Of a stretch of 64,000 nucleotides of DNA, positions 45,781 through 57,922 are shown in pieces. Made by a program: the position numbers and the translations under genes. The notes beneath the pieces are model-generated. The model was not told the origin of the DNA. It saw only the letters and a list, made by a program, of their open reading frames with translations, and ran no database searches. Position 1 is the first letter of the stretch. Each line of letters begins with the position of its first letter. This stretch comes from Larix kaempferi (Eukaryota > Streptophyta > Pinopsida > Pinales > Pinaceae), in the NCBI GenBank assembly GCA_027924585.1, contig BSBM01000994.1, positions 15,089,001 through 15,153,000 on the forward strand. The letters run 5' to 3'.

Positions 45781-46793
45781 CTTCCATCTTTTATGTTTTT
45801 TTTTGAATTTTTGTATTTTTGTAATTTAATTTTAGGAGTTTGGGTTAAACAATGTTAGTTGTTAGGATTACAATTTGGAACAAGGGGTAATTTTAACCCC
45901 CTCTTTAAAAAAGTGATTTTATGAGCACCACTTTTTGATGGAGGGGTTGATTTAGGGTTCTGATTGCAATCGCATCGGCAGGGTTTCAAAAAAGTTGTAA
46001 TTTTAGCTCTGGAAAAAAAAATGTGCTACCGGTAGTACCGCTTTTCAAATCGAGGGTTTTTTTGGTTGTTTTTAACACAAAAATATGATTTTTTATCACG
46101 AGAGTTCTCTTTTTGAGTATAAATTTCTCGTCAAGTTGTATAACTTGTTTTCAAGTAAAGTTACCAAATGACACAATTTTGTAGAAGAATTCTAGAACAA
46201 GGCAATGACAATATGAACTCTGGAAAGTGGATTGAAAGGAAAGCTTCCAAGAAAGGATAAATGGTACTCGAAGGAGAAGGTAGAGGGGAAATTTCCTCAC
46301 CTCATTTAGTAAAATAATTTAGGTACCAAAGCCTCATGAAATGAGGAGGAGTGATCTGAAATGGGTCAATATATAATTTGTCATCTATTTTGGTGCATTC
46401 TGGGCATGGCGGATTCACTAGAAGGAAATATAAAATCACGTTCATTCATATTGCAGTACTAAATATTCATGAAAACCTAAAAATTATATTGCTTATATAA
46501 TAAGGGGAAAAGGGTTTTTTTATTTAATGTAACAATACAAAAATACTTTGGGGTCTTTTTATATGGGCGAGCTAACAAATATCTGCCAAATGGAGATGGT
46601 GGGATCACAACCGGATGAGAAATTGGGTTGAGGCAAGGCTCGGGCTTACCAGTACGCAGGGAAATTGCATCTTGAGGCATGCTTGAGGCCATGGGTTTCA
46701 TGGTGAAGTGGGTTTCCAGTCGATCATAGTCGAGAGACAGTGGTCATTGACAGCCAATTGTTACCAATAGCACTCAACCAGTTGTTACCAATA
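45781..46793. other. No gene recognised; probable 3' non-coding of Gypsy-3
   Basis: T-rich sequence with CTACCGGTAGTACCG at 46027 and an AACCCCCTCTTTAAAAAAG block, in keeping with gypsy 3' sequence. No LTR pair and no reading frame with a known motif. Confidence 0.4.
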
Positions 46794-46965
46794 GCCTTGG
46801 GAGGCTCTAAGCCTCCAGGGCCTGTTAAAGGCCCTCGATAGGCCTTTTGGGGGCTTGAATACCCAACCACTCATGCCTATTACAAGCCTTGGGAGGTTTA
46901 GTCAGCCTTCTAGAGCTTGTTACAGGCCCTGGGGACTTGGATACCTAGCCCAAAATAGGCTTAGT
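46794..46965 (+). repeat. G+C-rich imperfect direct repeat
   Basis: Two units begin AGCCTTGGGAGG at 46794 and about 46886. Each contains a GGCCTGTTAAAGGCC or GCTTGTTACAGGCC block. Short inverted repeats (AGGCCT, GGAGGC/GCCTCC) give local hairpin potential. This stands out from its A+T-rich surroundings. Confidence 0.65.
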
Positions 46966-48778
46966 CAGTGATTGGGGAAATCCAACATGCAATTTAAATG
47001 TTGTACTATGTGGATTGGCTCTAGTGAGATACAAGAAGTGATCTCCTATCCCTTCATTAGACCATTAGATGTTGCAAATCATAATGATATGTGGTTGAGT
47101 AATTGCATTATGGGTGAAGTAATGTGCATCCATAATATACATCGAAAGAAGCAAGGTGTATTGTAAAATGCATGTGGGGTCATAAGAGGGGTATCATATC
47201 AATATACTAGGTAGAAATATAAATGGTTATAAAAAATGTTAATGAAAAAATTGATACATACAATATCTAGTGAAAATAGGGGTTTTTTTAAATTGGGAAG
47301 GCATATTGGGAGGGGGTTAAAAAAATGATTTTGGAAGGTATTTTCCAATATTTAGTGAAATTAGGGGTATTGTTTCATATGCCCTGAATGAACGTGCTAT
47401 GATAGTGGTTTATTGAGTGAAGCCCCTGTGATTCTGGGTGGAACCATTGGATAGATTGCCTTGTACAACCCATTTTACGGGCATATATCACTTTGTAGAT
47501 TTGACATCTAGGGCCTTATAGGGCATGTTTGAGGGTCTAAATGATATTTTTTGGGGTCAAAATTTTATCGCTTACACAATACCCCTTGACACGATTCTAC
47601 ACTAAGATACATTTCCAATAGTCAAAGAATCACCTTAGATGGAGTCCATATGATGAAGTTATGCCTCCCACAAGTTGACGTATCAATTTGATTGCCATGG
47701 GATCGAGTGGATTCCATGTCAATTCTTGTTTCTCACACATGTAGAGCTAGTCATATGTGGACTTTCAAGAACATTCTAGAAGGCCCAAAAAACTAACTCT
47801 AATCAGGAACTGGGGCATTCAAAAACCATATAACTAACCCTAGATGACTATTAGGCTATCTTAAGCACTTGGTAGCAAGGAAATAAAGGGTTTTCATCAT
47901 TTTGATATTATTGTATTGTTTCATAGTTGAGCAACAGAACATGAGTGGAGATTAGAGCAGAACAAAGGAAATAGGAGAACTTGTAGTACTCATTGTGGCT
48001 ACATAATAATAGGTAACTGCATATAGTACAATTTTTGTGGTATTTTCATTTTATATAGAGTAAGGCATAGTCATCATTATTGGCTAGGTTTTTTCCCATA
48101 GTGAATTTTCCAAGGATAAATCTTGTGTTATTTGTGTAGATTGTGTATTTATTTACTCCTGTTATTCTTCTTAGAATTCAAGTTTATTTAACATTAGATG
48201 AAAATAAACTAATAAAAACATTAAAATGTAAGATTCATTGTGATGAACTATTTTGATGAAATATCCACAAACGTTTACAAATCATGTTATGAAAATATTT
48301 AACAAAACGTAATTAAAAAATAGATAAATATAGTTTGAAGTATGATATGATACATTGAATGAGTAACCATTTCCATAGTATATTTTGATATTATATGAAG
48401 GTAGATTTTGATTATTATGTTTAAACCATCGTATAAAATGGTATTATATGAATCTAAAAGAAGGGGTCAAATGGGAATACTAGAAAATGATAATATTTTT
48501 ATTATTACTACCCACCTAAAACCTTTAGTATCGAAACCTTTATCTATGTCAATTAGTTCATAACCTCTTTTGGGAATTAGTTGTACATGTGAAAGATGTT
48601 CCCTTCTTGTGAAACATATGTCACCTTCCTGAGAAGGCACATGACCGCAATGAAAGCAAGGAATATATTTCCTCGTTTTTCACCATGTAAAGTGGACGGA
48701 TGTATAGTTCATTTGGTATCGTAGTTTGTTGCTTTGTATAGTATTTTTCCTTGCTTTCATCGTAGTTTGTCGCTCATG
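46966..48778. other. No gene recognised
   Basis: A short open stretch at 46972-47166 has no known motif and ordinary composition. Text near 47580-47800 resembles LTR sequence in style, but no partner copy was found. Nothing else supported. Confidence 0.5.
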
Positions 48779-48994
48779 TATACTATTATTCATTGTTGTC
48801 ATAACTATGTGAAACCATGGTTAGAGATAGATATGAAAGTTTAAGAAATGATAAATTGTTGTTAACAATTGTAAATCCATAGTTTGTATACTATTATTCA
48901 TTGTTGTCATAACTATGTGGAACCATGGTTAGAGATAGATGTGAAAGTTTAAGAAATGATAAATTATTGTTAAGCATTGTAAATTCATAGTTTG
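48779..48994 (+). repeat. 108-bp tandem duplication
   Basis: Units 48779-48886 and 48887-48994, both starting TATACTATTATTCATTG and ending CATAGTTTG. They differ at about six positions, so the duplication is fairly recent relative to the decayed elements. Confidence 0.92.
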
Positions 48995-49816
48995 GATTTA
49001 TAATTTTTTAAGCATAAAAATTTTGGTTAATTTTATTGAGATTAGATTTCGAATTATAAAATATGTAATAATATTTTAAACAAAATATTTAAATTTCTAA
49101 GGATTTTATATGATTTTTTTTATAATTTTAGAGATTTTTAAAGTAAAATTTTAATCTTATGGAAATTGGGTGAATAATATTAGAGAAAAAGTAAAATAAT
49201 AATTTTTTTTGGGAAAAAAACTCTAAAAATGATCTCATAAACTAAATTTCGCCCCTAAATTTTTCCAAAAGAAATTATCTAATTTGTATTCAAACACACC
49301 ACAAAAATGAGATTCATTAAAAAATTACATTAGATATAGAAACTCATTTTTTGTTGGTTTGTAAACTAAGTGATGACGATATTGTTTGTTGAAGTTAGAT
49401 TGTTTATTTAGGGGAATTACAATATTATATCATTGTCTAAAACTTATGTGATGAGTTATGCGGGAAATCCATAACTCATTTATGTTAATTTTGTTACTAC
49501 AACTTTTGCATTGAATTTATATTCTTCACTTCAAGTGATTTTGCATGATTAAAAAACATTTACTAACAACAATTTGGTGAATATATATCTTATTACCCAT
49601 GTGTAGATGGGTACACTGATGGAATTGATGGAATTTGACGGGCAAAATGCCTATTATGGAGCATTTTGAGTGTCAAATAAGGTTTGAAATTTTGGTTAAC
49701 TGTCTTTTGTGAAGGGTAGTAAAATTTCTAAAACTTGTTTTTAAAGGGAAATAAAAATTTTAAACCGCCATGATATTACTAATATATTGATAGTGTTAAT
49801 ATATTTATGTTATATA
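48995..49816. other. No gene recognised
   Basis: Strongly A+T-rich with many homopolymer runs. No reading frame of interest and no repeat partner. Confidence 0.5.
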
Positions 49817-50046
49817 AAACTATACTTTCTAAATTCCAACTTCCAAAGCATATATTCACTAAATAAATAGAAATATATATTAAATTAAAATTATTTCCAT
49901 GTCTTTCCATTTGCAAATTGCATTGATTTGTTAAACTATACTTTCTAAATTCCAACATCCAAAGCATACATTCACTAAATAAATAGAAACATCTATTAAA
50001 TTAAAATTATTTCCATGCCTTTCCATTTGCAAGTTGCATTGATTAT
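49817..50046 (+). repeat. 116-bp tandem duplication
   Basis: Units start AAACTATACTTTCTAAATTCC at 49817 and 49933 and continue through TTTCCATTTGCAA to CATTGATT. About seven differences. Confidence 0.92.
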
Positions 50047-52498
50047 TCTTCAAACCAGAAAACTCATTTAACCCAATGATTTATCCATTATTTTTTGATT
50101 TTTTTATTAGTGCAATGACCATCTAGAATCTACAAATTTCAGTGTTGGGTGCTCATTGATTGTATTAGCATGCTACAACAACTTTGGGAGTTGGAACTTG
50201 GGAGTTGCAGGGCCTTGGAGATAGAGAGTTATTTGCATTATGAGAGGTCATGCTTGCACTATTTTTTTTGGTATGTTTGTGTATTTTTTAATAATTTTAA
50301 ATAACATCAGTGATGTGTAGCCTTTGTATGTATTGATTTATCCCACAATTTCAATCATCTATATAGATTTGGACTCAAAGAGTATTGGTTAATTCTCCAA
50401 CTCCCATTGAAATTGAAATGAACATCTCTTATAGTTTTCCCATGGTTCAATTTCAATGATAGATCTGTAGAATTTAAATGAAAGCAAGTACTAAATAAGG
50501 GGTTGACAGACATGAAATATGTATGCAACATTTGGAATAAAAATAGTCTATGCAATTTGTAGAATAAATGATACTCAAACATAATATACACAAAAAATGG
50601 CATATAGAGCTATAATTTGTAGATTCTTGCATTTTCTATTTACAAGATTAGCCTATAGATATATAGCTTTTTAGTGGGCATATTGATTCAATTCAAGTAT
50701 ACTGTAACTCTTACCTCCATTTTATGATATCAATTTTGCAAACAAAATAATTATGTGATATTTATTTTCCTTTTATATGCATAATTGTGTGAAAATAAAA
50801 AACTATTTTTTTGTTTATTTATGATTTATGATTTATTTTATTTTGCATATTATGATGTGTCTTCATATTTATTATTTTATGTTATCTTTTTATATAATAT
50901 TAATCAATTTAATGGATCTTTATAGATATTAATAACAATTAAGATTTATTGTTGAAGGGTAAAATTTTAAACCAAACTTTTCATGATGGATAATATAAAA
51001 CCCCAAAACGTCAAATCTGACAAGTAGAATGAAAACCAAATTCCAACACTCATAGATATTCTAGATATTTTTAATTTTGTTAACAAATTTAAAATTTGGT
51101 GTGTTCATTCAATTGGATGATCACAATTAGAAATTGTATATGCTTAGTAGACATGTTGCATGACTATGGAATAAAATTTTACATAAGAAATGGAAAATAT
51201 AATTTGTGTACACTTTTCATTATTTTGGCCATATGCACGGCTGTATTCTTTTTAATTTTTGTCAAACCAATTTGTACCGGTATCCCCCAGGGAGGCAGTA
51301 CAGATACACTATCTCTAAAGTAGAACTGCACCCTGGTTCTACTCTATAATTGGAAAGAAACCAGAACGTAGAGTAAGGATTGGAATTTAAATGGGTTTAT
51401 GTGCGTGGTGATGATACAATTACAAATAAATTAACACAATTATAAGTAATTTAACAGGTGTAGTGAATTGATCTGATCCGATCCGATCCGACTAGGGATA
51501 AAGAATTCCAACCTGTGATTAAAAAACCCTTTCAATGTCCATGTCAAAGCACCTTCTGTATGGTGCGTTCTGTATTAGCAATGCAATATTTTTGAGTACC
51601 ATAAAAGGAGTTGCTGAATTCATTTATTTAGATTGCTAGGTTAATATATTTCGAGAAGTTATGTTTTATGTGTTATCCAAATATGAATTAGAATAAAATA
51701 ATATATATATAGTAGACTTCACCTATATGCCAGATTAACCAATTCAATTTATTGAACTAAAAATACATTACAGATATATATAGCAAACAAACTAACACAC
51801 TAGATCTTAGAATAATGGCTTTAGACTTCTAAAAATAGTAAAGATGCTTATGAGTCAATTCAAAATTTTAATAATTTAGCATGGTTTCAATGACAACTAA
51901 TTACAAACTCATTTTTATATTAGCATAGCCACTTAACTTGTGGTAGATGAACACCTATAGACCACAAGTTAAGCTCCATAAATATGTTAGCTTTTACTTG
52001 TTCTTTATGTGTAGTTGTAATCACTGTTGTCTGTTACAGTTATCCATGTAACAACTACTAGTCAATCATGCATCACTTACCATTTATTATATATATATAT
52101 ACAATTATTTATTTCGAATCTAGAATCACTACCATAAAATCAGTCAATCTGGATAGTACATTTGTCTCATCCTCATGCAATCTAAGATTCAAAAACATAA
52201 GTTCTAGTCACCTAAAATTCTAAGAGATAAACACCTAAACATCTTATTATTTTTAACACTATTTAAATCTCTTCTTAATTTGATTAGTGATTCATATGTT
52301 AATCTGATCAGTTGGTTAAAAATTAACTTTTCTATGCCAGTCTATCCCATTTATATTACCTTGTAAATTTAATATGATTAAGAAATATCAATCTTTTTAA
52401 CATTTTTCCTGCCATTGATATGACATATCTCATCCGTATTGAGCGGAAGAGGGCATTTAAAATCAAACAGCTACAGTAGTACAGCGACCTTTCGAATA
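50047..52498. other. No gene recognised
   Basis: A+T-rich intergenic sequence. A small (GATCC)n tract lies at 51470-51492, and TCCCCCAGGGAGG at 51285 can form a short hairpin. No coding motif seen on either strand. Confidence 0.5.
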
Positions 52499-52654
52499 TT
52501 ACATTAATTGAAAAGTGAAGGAGTACACACGGATGTCATCGATGTAAAACTGATATGTATAGCCTTTCATCCTTGGGGGCCTGTAAATTCTATCTGGCTT
52601 CCTTTTACCGTGTTCCAATTCATTTCTGGTAATGGTTTCAATGTACTGGGGCAT
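52499..52654 (-). CDS. Short unknown reading frame (51 codons)
   Basis: From ATG at 52654 to TAA at 52499. It reads MPQYIETITRNELEHGKR and later RIYRPPRMKGYTYQFYIDD. The frame stays open about 13 codons upstream of the ATG. Balanced composition and lack of low-complexity sequence make it look like real or formerly real coding sequence, perhaps a last exon. No family recognised. It faces away from the MIF gene 0.5 kb to the right. Confidence 0.3.
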   Translation of the reverse strand: MPQYIETITRNELEHGKRKPDRIYRPPRMKGYTYQFYIDDIRVYSFTFQLM

Positions 52655-53098
52655 CTTTGAGGAGGGCCCTCGTGTTCGCCTTTTTGAGGTTCAGTGGAGA
52701 TGCTTACGAACGGTTGGCGTCTGACTGCTTTGATTAGGTTTTTATTTTTTTGTTAGGCTTCTTAATCGATTTTGGGCTCTCACATTATCTTCATTATCTC
52801 TTAGTTCTCTCGTCTCTGTAATTTCGGATAAGCGTCCTACGATTGGTATTTTGGTTACAAAGAGAAGAACATGTGCTCCGGTATTAATACGAATTACTCT
52901 AACGTTCATTTTAGTTGCAAACAGGACGGGCACTTCTACCCTGAGTTTAAGAAAAGTTCAAAAAAGGATTAAGATGAAAAGCCCAGATATTGGTTTTAAA
53001 TAAGTTGATGTTGATCGGTGTAATTTAATAAGGAAAGTTGGGAGGTCCATCTTTCATTGCCAAACCCTAATAGCTGCTCTCTTTCCAACATTAATTTT

Positions 53099-53167
53099 AT
53101 GAAGTTGCAAACATGTACACAGGTGATAGAGGACTTGCACACAGATGAATTGAGATCTGATTTTTGA
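53099..53167 (+). other. Upstream reading frame before the MIF gene
   Basis: ATG at 53099 opens 22 codons (MKLQTCTQVIEDLHTDELRS...) ending in TGA at 53165. It is in the same frame as the MIF start 12 bases further on. If it lies in the transcript leader it could reduce translation of MIF; if not, it is chance. A second short upstream ATG is at 53113. Confidence 0.35.
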
Positions 53168-53179
53168 GATTCAAGATCA

Positions 53180-53515
53180 GTGATCCGAGTGACAAGACCC
53201 CCAGTGGCTCAGATTCAAGCTCAATCAATAGGATCTGTGGACAAAATGAAGCCATCCCAAGTGCAACACAGAGAAGATGCTCGGACAGGAGCAGATGCTT
53301 CGTTTACGAAGGGTGTGCGCTATGGAAGGTGCCAAAAAAATCAAGCTGCCAACATTGGTGGCTACGCGGTCGATGGTTGCGGAGAATTTATGGCCAGCGG
53401 AGAAGAGGGAACGGCTGCAGCCCTGTTGTGTGCAGCCTGCAACTGTCACCGCAGCTTTCACAGGCGGGAAATTGAAAACGAAACACTTTGCGAGTCGCAT
53501 CGCACAGGAAATTGA
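53180..53515 (+). CDS. MIF: MINI ZINC FINGER (MIF) protein, ZF-HD domain only
   Basis: 111 residues with no intron, like known MIFs of about 80 to 110 residues. Residues 1-45 are a poorly conserved N-terminus. Residues 46-98 match the ZF-HD dimerisation zinc finger: [42 protein letters not shown]. Remaining ligand candidates are C51, C67, C84, C87, C89, H90 and H94. No homeodomain follows, which separates MIF from ZF-HD transcription factors. In angiosperms MIFs bind ZF-HD partners and block their DNA binding, affecting hormone response and meristem growth. Odd here: R50 replaces the usual E, Q55 replaces the near-invariant H of KNHA, and N88 replaces G. The local G+C is clearly above the surroundings. 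The start at 53180 is the first ATG after an in-frame TGA. It could be a diverged functional copy or a recent pseudogene without stops. Confidence 0.85.
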   Translation: MIRVTRPPVAQIQAQSIGSVDKMKPSQVQHREDARTGADASFTKGVRYGRCQKNQAANIGGYAVDGCGEFMASGEEGTAAALLCAACNCHRSFHRREIENETLCESHRTGN

Positions 53516-54699
53516 TCATCTGCCATTCCGATTTATGGGTATCGTGTTCTCTGTTTCAGGTATGATATTAATGAAGCTTCAAGATTGTAAAATGGTTTAT
53601 TATTTGTAAAATTTCGCAGTCATTGTTCGAAACTAGGTCTGTGTATAGAGAAAAATACATACATACATAAATATATTTCGATGTGGGTTGACCTAGTAAT
53701 GTCAGCTGGTGTGTGTAAAAATATCCACTTAAACAAGTTAACGAAAATTGTAGTTTGTTCCAACTAGCTTAACCATTTCTTAGTTTTCTGGTATTGAATC
53801 GCTTGATAGACCTTGAGATTGGATCTGGATGTACATTTGTTTATTTCTCAGACTACTATGAGAGCTCGAGCTCCGAAGATCTGAAAACGATTGACGAGAT
53901 CTGAATATGTAACTACCTATATGACCTTCCATACTGCATATTACATTATATAAGATAGCCAATACAGTTTTTTACACAGAATGACAGCCAATACAGATAG
54001 TATCATCTGTATTTGTCTATTCTGTGTCATTTTATCGAAAATAGAGTTGTTTTTTGTTTTTAAAGGCAAAAAGGAGTTAAAAGATTCCCGCAACATAGCT
54101 CTGCTCTCTATTCTCGCTTTAATGCTCTTTTAATTTCGCGACCCTCCAAATCTTCACATTATTTAATTTGGTAGGTATCAAATTATTTAAAATATAAAGG
54201 GAAAATTCAATATTTTATCAGAACACAATAATTTATATCTTCAGAGTTTACATAATAAAATAAAATATTTGTGGTATAGGTTACAAGTTAAGTGTAACAA
54301 ATAAGTTATATGTTATTTGTTTTAGTTTTAAAAGAGTTGTATGTTATTAAAGGTTATGTTATCCATACATCAACTACTAGTTATTTTTTATATTCTTATT
54401 TTTTAATAATTGTTTATTTTGAATATTTCAATTGAATTCGATTTGATGGAATCTCATTTTCTTACTATGTTCATTTCACAATTTCTCTACATTTATTTTC
54501 TATAAAATCTAGAATTGTCAAATGTTTGTCTCACAAATATTCTTTTTAATTTGCTATTTTAGAATCTATTTTATGACCTTATTTTACTAACCCTTGTATG
54601 GAGATACAATGTTTGCTTGCATTGTTAATCTATTCCTACCCATAAAATATCTATTTATACTTGCATCATACAGAATTCCTCATTCCTTTACCAAAAACA
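53516..54699. other. Downstream of MIF, no gene recognised
   Basis: Probable MIF 3' non-coding sequence near 53516-53700, then A+T-rich sequence. No clear polyadenylation signal is singled out. A nearby palindromic AGAGCTCGAGCTC at 53860 is unexplained. Confidence 0.4.
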
Positions 54700-55900
54700 T
54701 TTTCTTAACCTTTTCAAATTCTTTCCAAGATTATTTAGAGAGATTCATAACCCAAACAAAATAACCATAAACAAATTATTATTAGCACTATTTTTGGAAC
54801 TAGCAATTTCCTTGATTTTCTACTCCATAAATAGATTCTCTTAGATTTACTTTACATAGAATAAAGGCCCCTATGTTCCATGTTGTTCCTCCACACAGGC
54901 CTTCCACTTATAACTATGACTAAATTCAAGGTGGAGATATTCATAAGAGGAATCACCCTAAATTTGTCATTCTGAAAAGTGATCGTTATACCATTATTAC
55001 AAGTATCTAATACAGTTACCTTCATTTTTTATTACATTAAATTTCGTTTTAAGGTAACTACAATATTTGTTTCCTGCCTCAAGATGTCTTTCCAGACTCT
55101 CTTTTTTATTCCAAAATAATACAATACCATTTCAGTAAATCAAGAACAACAAAACATAATCTCTCATGTGTATTCCTAATACCTCGGTCTTCCTATTCTT
55201 ATCTTATGATCTATGAATATCCCAATTAATATTAGCTAATGGAGATATATGTGCCTCACCCTAATTTTACTATTGATTTTAACTTTCTTTTCTCCAATTC
55301 TACATTTATCAATACCTCCAGTCCTATGATAACCTTTCCATATAAACATGTTAGAGTTTCTCTCCACTCAAAGGAAATTCCTACTTTCTCCAGCCTTTCC
55401 CAAAGTTTCATTTAAGCTGTTGTATCAAATGCTTTAGGAAAATCAATAAAACAAAAAATAATTCTTTTGCATTTACCTTTCACTTTCTTTATGACAATTG
55501 TAAGAATTCCTAGGTTGTCAATTCTTGAATGCATAAGTAAAAAAATGGCAAGAAAATTTGACTTAGCATTAGTTTATTCTACCCATTTATTTATTTTCCT
55601 GAATAAAATTTGTGGGAAATAACTTGGACAAATACCCTACTAACCATGATGGTTTTGTAGTTTTTCACGTCATTTTATCGGTTCCTTATTTAATAGGTAC
55701 CACCTTGATAACTTTCCATTACGAAGGAACCCTTACTATATTGCATTCCTGCATATATCCTTAACAATAGCATATATATGTGGAATAACATGTTTGACTA
55801 TATTAATGGTTAAACCATGAGGATTAGGTGCCTTGACATTTCCAAGCCACTTTATTTGCAACTCTATATCTTCGTTTTAACTAAATTTTAATTTTTTTTG
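54700..55900 (-). pseudogene. Decayed LINE (non-LTR) reverse transcriptase
   Basis: The - strand, read right to left, gives APNPHGL-like text near 55840, then FCFIDF-KAFDTT near 55450 (an RT block of non-LTR elements) and LWERLEKVGISFEW. GIVLFWNKKESLERHL lies near 55110, where the YADD box has decayed. A later SYEYLHLEF block near 54925 resembles the SYTYLG motif after RT. Stops and frameshifts are everywhere. No endonuclease, poly-A tail or target duplication was found. Confidence 0.75.
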
Positions 55901-56717
55901 AGAAAAATATGTTGAAATCATGTTCTTAAATTCTTTTGATAAATTTTACATCCATATGCAATCACTTGCTCGTCATTTATCTCATTTGGTGAATTGTAAT
56001 CAAAGGACTTATAGTTCACTCACTTCACCAACACAGACACTATGCGGAATAGTTTTTTTTTTTACTCTTAGTGAAATTCTGTGAACAGATTTGCTTCTCT
56101 AAAATTATTCATCAATAGGCATGAATGAGCTATGCCTTTGTTGGGTTCAAAACTTGGATCCTTTCTTCATAGTGTTGGAACAAAATAAATAAATATGCCT
56201 ATGTTTATATTTCCAACGCAATACAAATTTTATGATAGCAAAAGTTATCGAGCACAAAAACTGATTAATAAATTTGTTTATGTAAATTTAGATCAATAGT
56301 TTTCTCTTTTCAAATGTGGAGTCACAACCTTCCTACAACCATTCCTCTATATGCATGTGCATTATGCAACAATAATAATTCTACTATGTTGGTTGTATAA
56401 CTTGCTAGTTCATCATGCATAGAGAATACATTTCACAACATATATTTGTTCTATGTGCATGGACAATGAGGTGAATACAAAGTAGGTAATTAGGGTAAAT
56501 TCAAATCCTAAGGAAGATATTGGTGTAGATGATTTTCCCAGTGTTTAACAGAGAACATGATGCAACAGAATATGATGTGGCTAGTAATCAAACACCCAAA
56601 TTTCAAGTGTGTTAACCAACTAACTAGATAATTATAATTCCCATGCAAAGAATGCACCCAAGAAAAAAGTACAACAATCAACCAAAGAGGAAAATGTTCT
56701 TAGGCCAATCGAATTTT
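55901..56717. other. No gene recognised
   Basis: May hold further LINE sequence upstream of the RT, but no motif can be supported. Confidence 0.4.
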
Positions 56718-56960
56718 CCCAACAATGTTTGAAAATTCCCCAGCACTATTAAAACAACTAGATATAGATAAATAACACCTGAGGCACATCTACATTCACC
56801 CAACAATGATGAAAATCACATGGGCACTTTTAATTTTTCCTAACTATGATATAAAACATGCCAAGCACTTCTAGATTCACCCAACAGTGATAAAAATCTC
56901 TCGGGAACTTCTAGATTCGCATAGCTATGTTAGAATTTGGCCAACAATTTACACAAAATG
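56718..56960 (+). repeat. Degenerate minisatellite, period about 41-47 bp
   Basis: Five diverged units alternate CCCAACAATGNTGAAAAT (variants CAACAGTGATAAAAAT, AACTATGATATAAAA) with AGCACTTCTAGATTCACC-like blocks. Divergence between units is high, so the array is old. Confidence 0.65.
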
Positions 56961-57922
56961 CCCAAGCAATAACCCCAGGAAGGGAGAAAACACCCAGGCA
57001 AGAAGAAAAGGTCAAAAAATAATTAAAAACGTATATTTAAGTTAACAACTCACTGAACATTCATTAAAATGATTTTATAAATTGCTTACATTGATGCAAC
57101 AACTATGAGATCTCAGCCATTGATTTCTAGGCTTGGAGTTACATTAGACGGTGTGAGGAAAAGAGTTGTTTAGACCTCCATTGCACAAGAATAAACAACG
57201 ATGCAATAAATCTACAAAAAAAATTCATAATTCCGTCTCTTACATTTTCACCATTTACTGACAGTAATTAGTAACAAATAGGAGCTTTCACTAAAATCAG
57301 TCCTAGCATTTAAGAATAAAGTAGGAGCAATATACCACAAACATAATGAAGAGAATATTTTACCCTAGAAACCCAAATGGGAGAATTGACATTCAATGGT
57401 TTCTAAATCTTCTATTTCAACAACGTATATATTACAATGTGACTTCACTACATCTCATGGCTCTATTTGTGTATTCTCCTCTCTTAGGCAAAAATGCCGC
57501 TAGGGAATGATAATACAACGATATATAGGAAAGATGGGGGTAATGGGAAAGCCAACAACCATGAATTTTAATTTCCCATTCCCTCTCTTTTGTTTCCTAG
57601 TTTATTTTTCCATTGAATTAGTTAAATCAACATTCTTTTTCATCTTAAATTCTAAAGTATAATTGCATTGATTTGTCCTTGTCCTATAGCCATCTTACAT
57701 TTCCAACTTACATTTAATTACTTAGCCTTATAACCATTTGTTTTGTTCATATCCATATTCGGATCACACTTCCCAATTGAGAGGATTTTTGTTCTGCAGA
57801 AGCTTAAGGAAACCAAACTTGATCAATGTGCATTCTATTAACTTCTCTGGAACGTGGGTTCTAAATCTGGCTACCGGCTAAAAATATACCTGTGGCTCTT
57901 GGAATGGTATCATGGCTCTAGC
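56961..57922. other. No gene recognised; left flank of Copia-E
   Basis: No coding motif. TGGTATCATGGCTC immediately before Copia-E (57905-57918) looks like a primer-binding site but has no LTR end before it. Confidence 0.4.

Noticed and set aside
46972-47166. 64-codon frame with several cysteines
   Set aside because: No motif, no codon bias, no partner; the length is expected by chance.
52905-52975. SCKQDGHFYPEFKK-like text, a possible gag zinc knuckle
   Set aside because: The first cysteine and the last cysteine are both absent, and no other gag or pol motif is nearby.
57905-57918. TGGTATCATGGCTC resembling a + strand primer-binding site
   Set aside because: No CA-ending LTR precedes it and no gag follows. 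It is probably chance or part of the Copia-E target.
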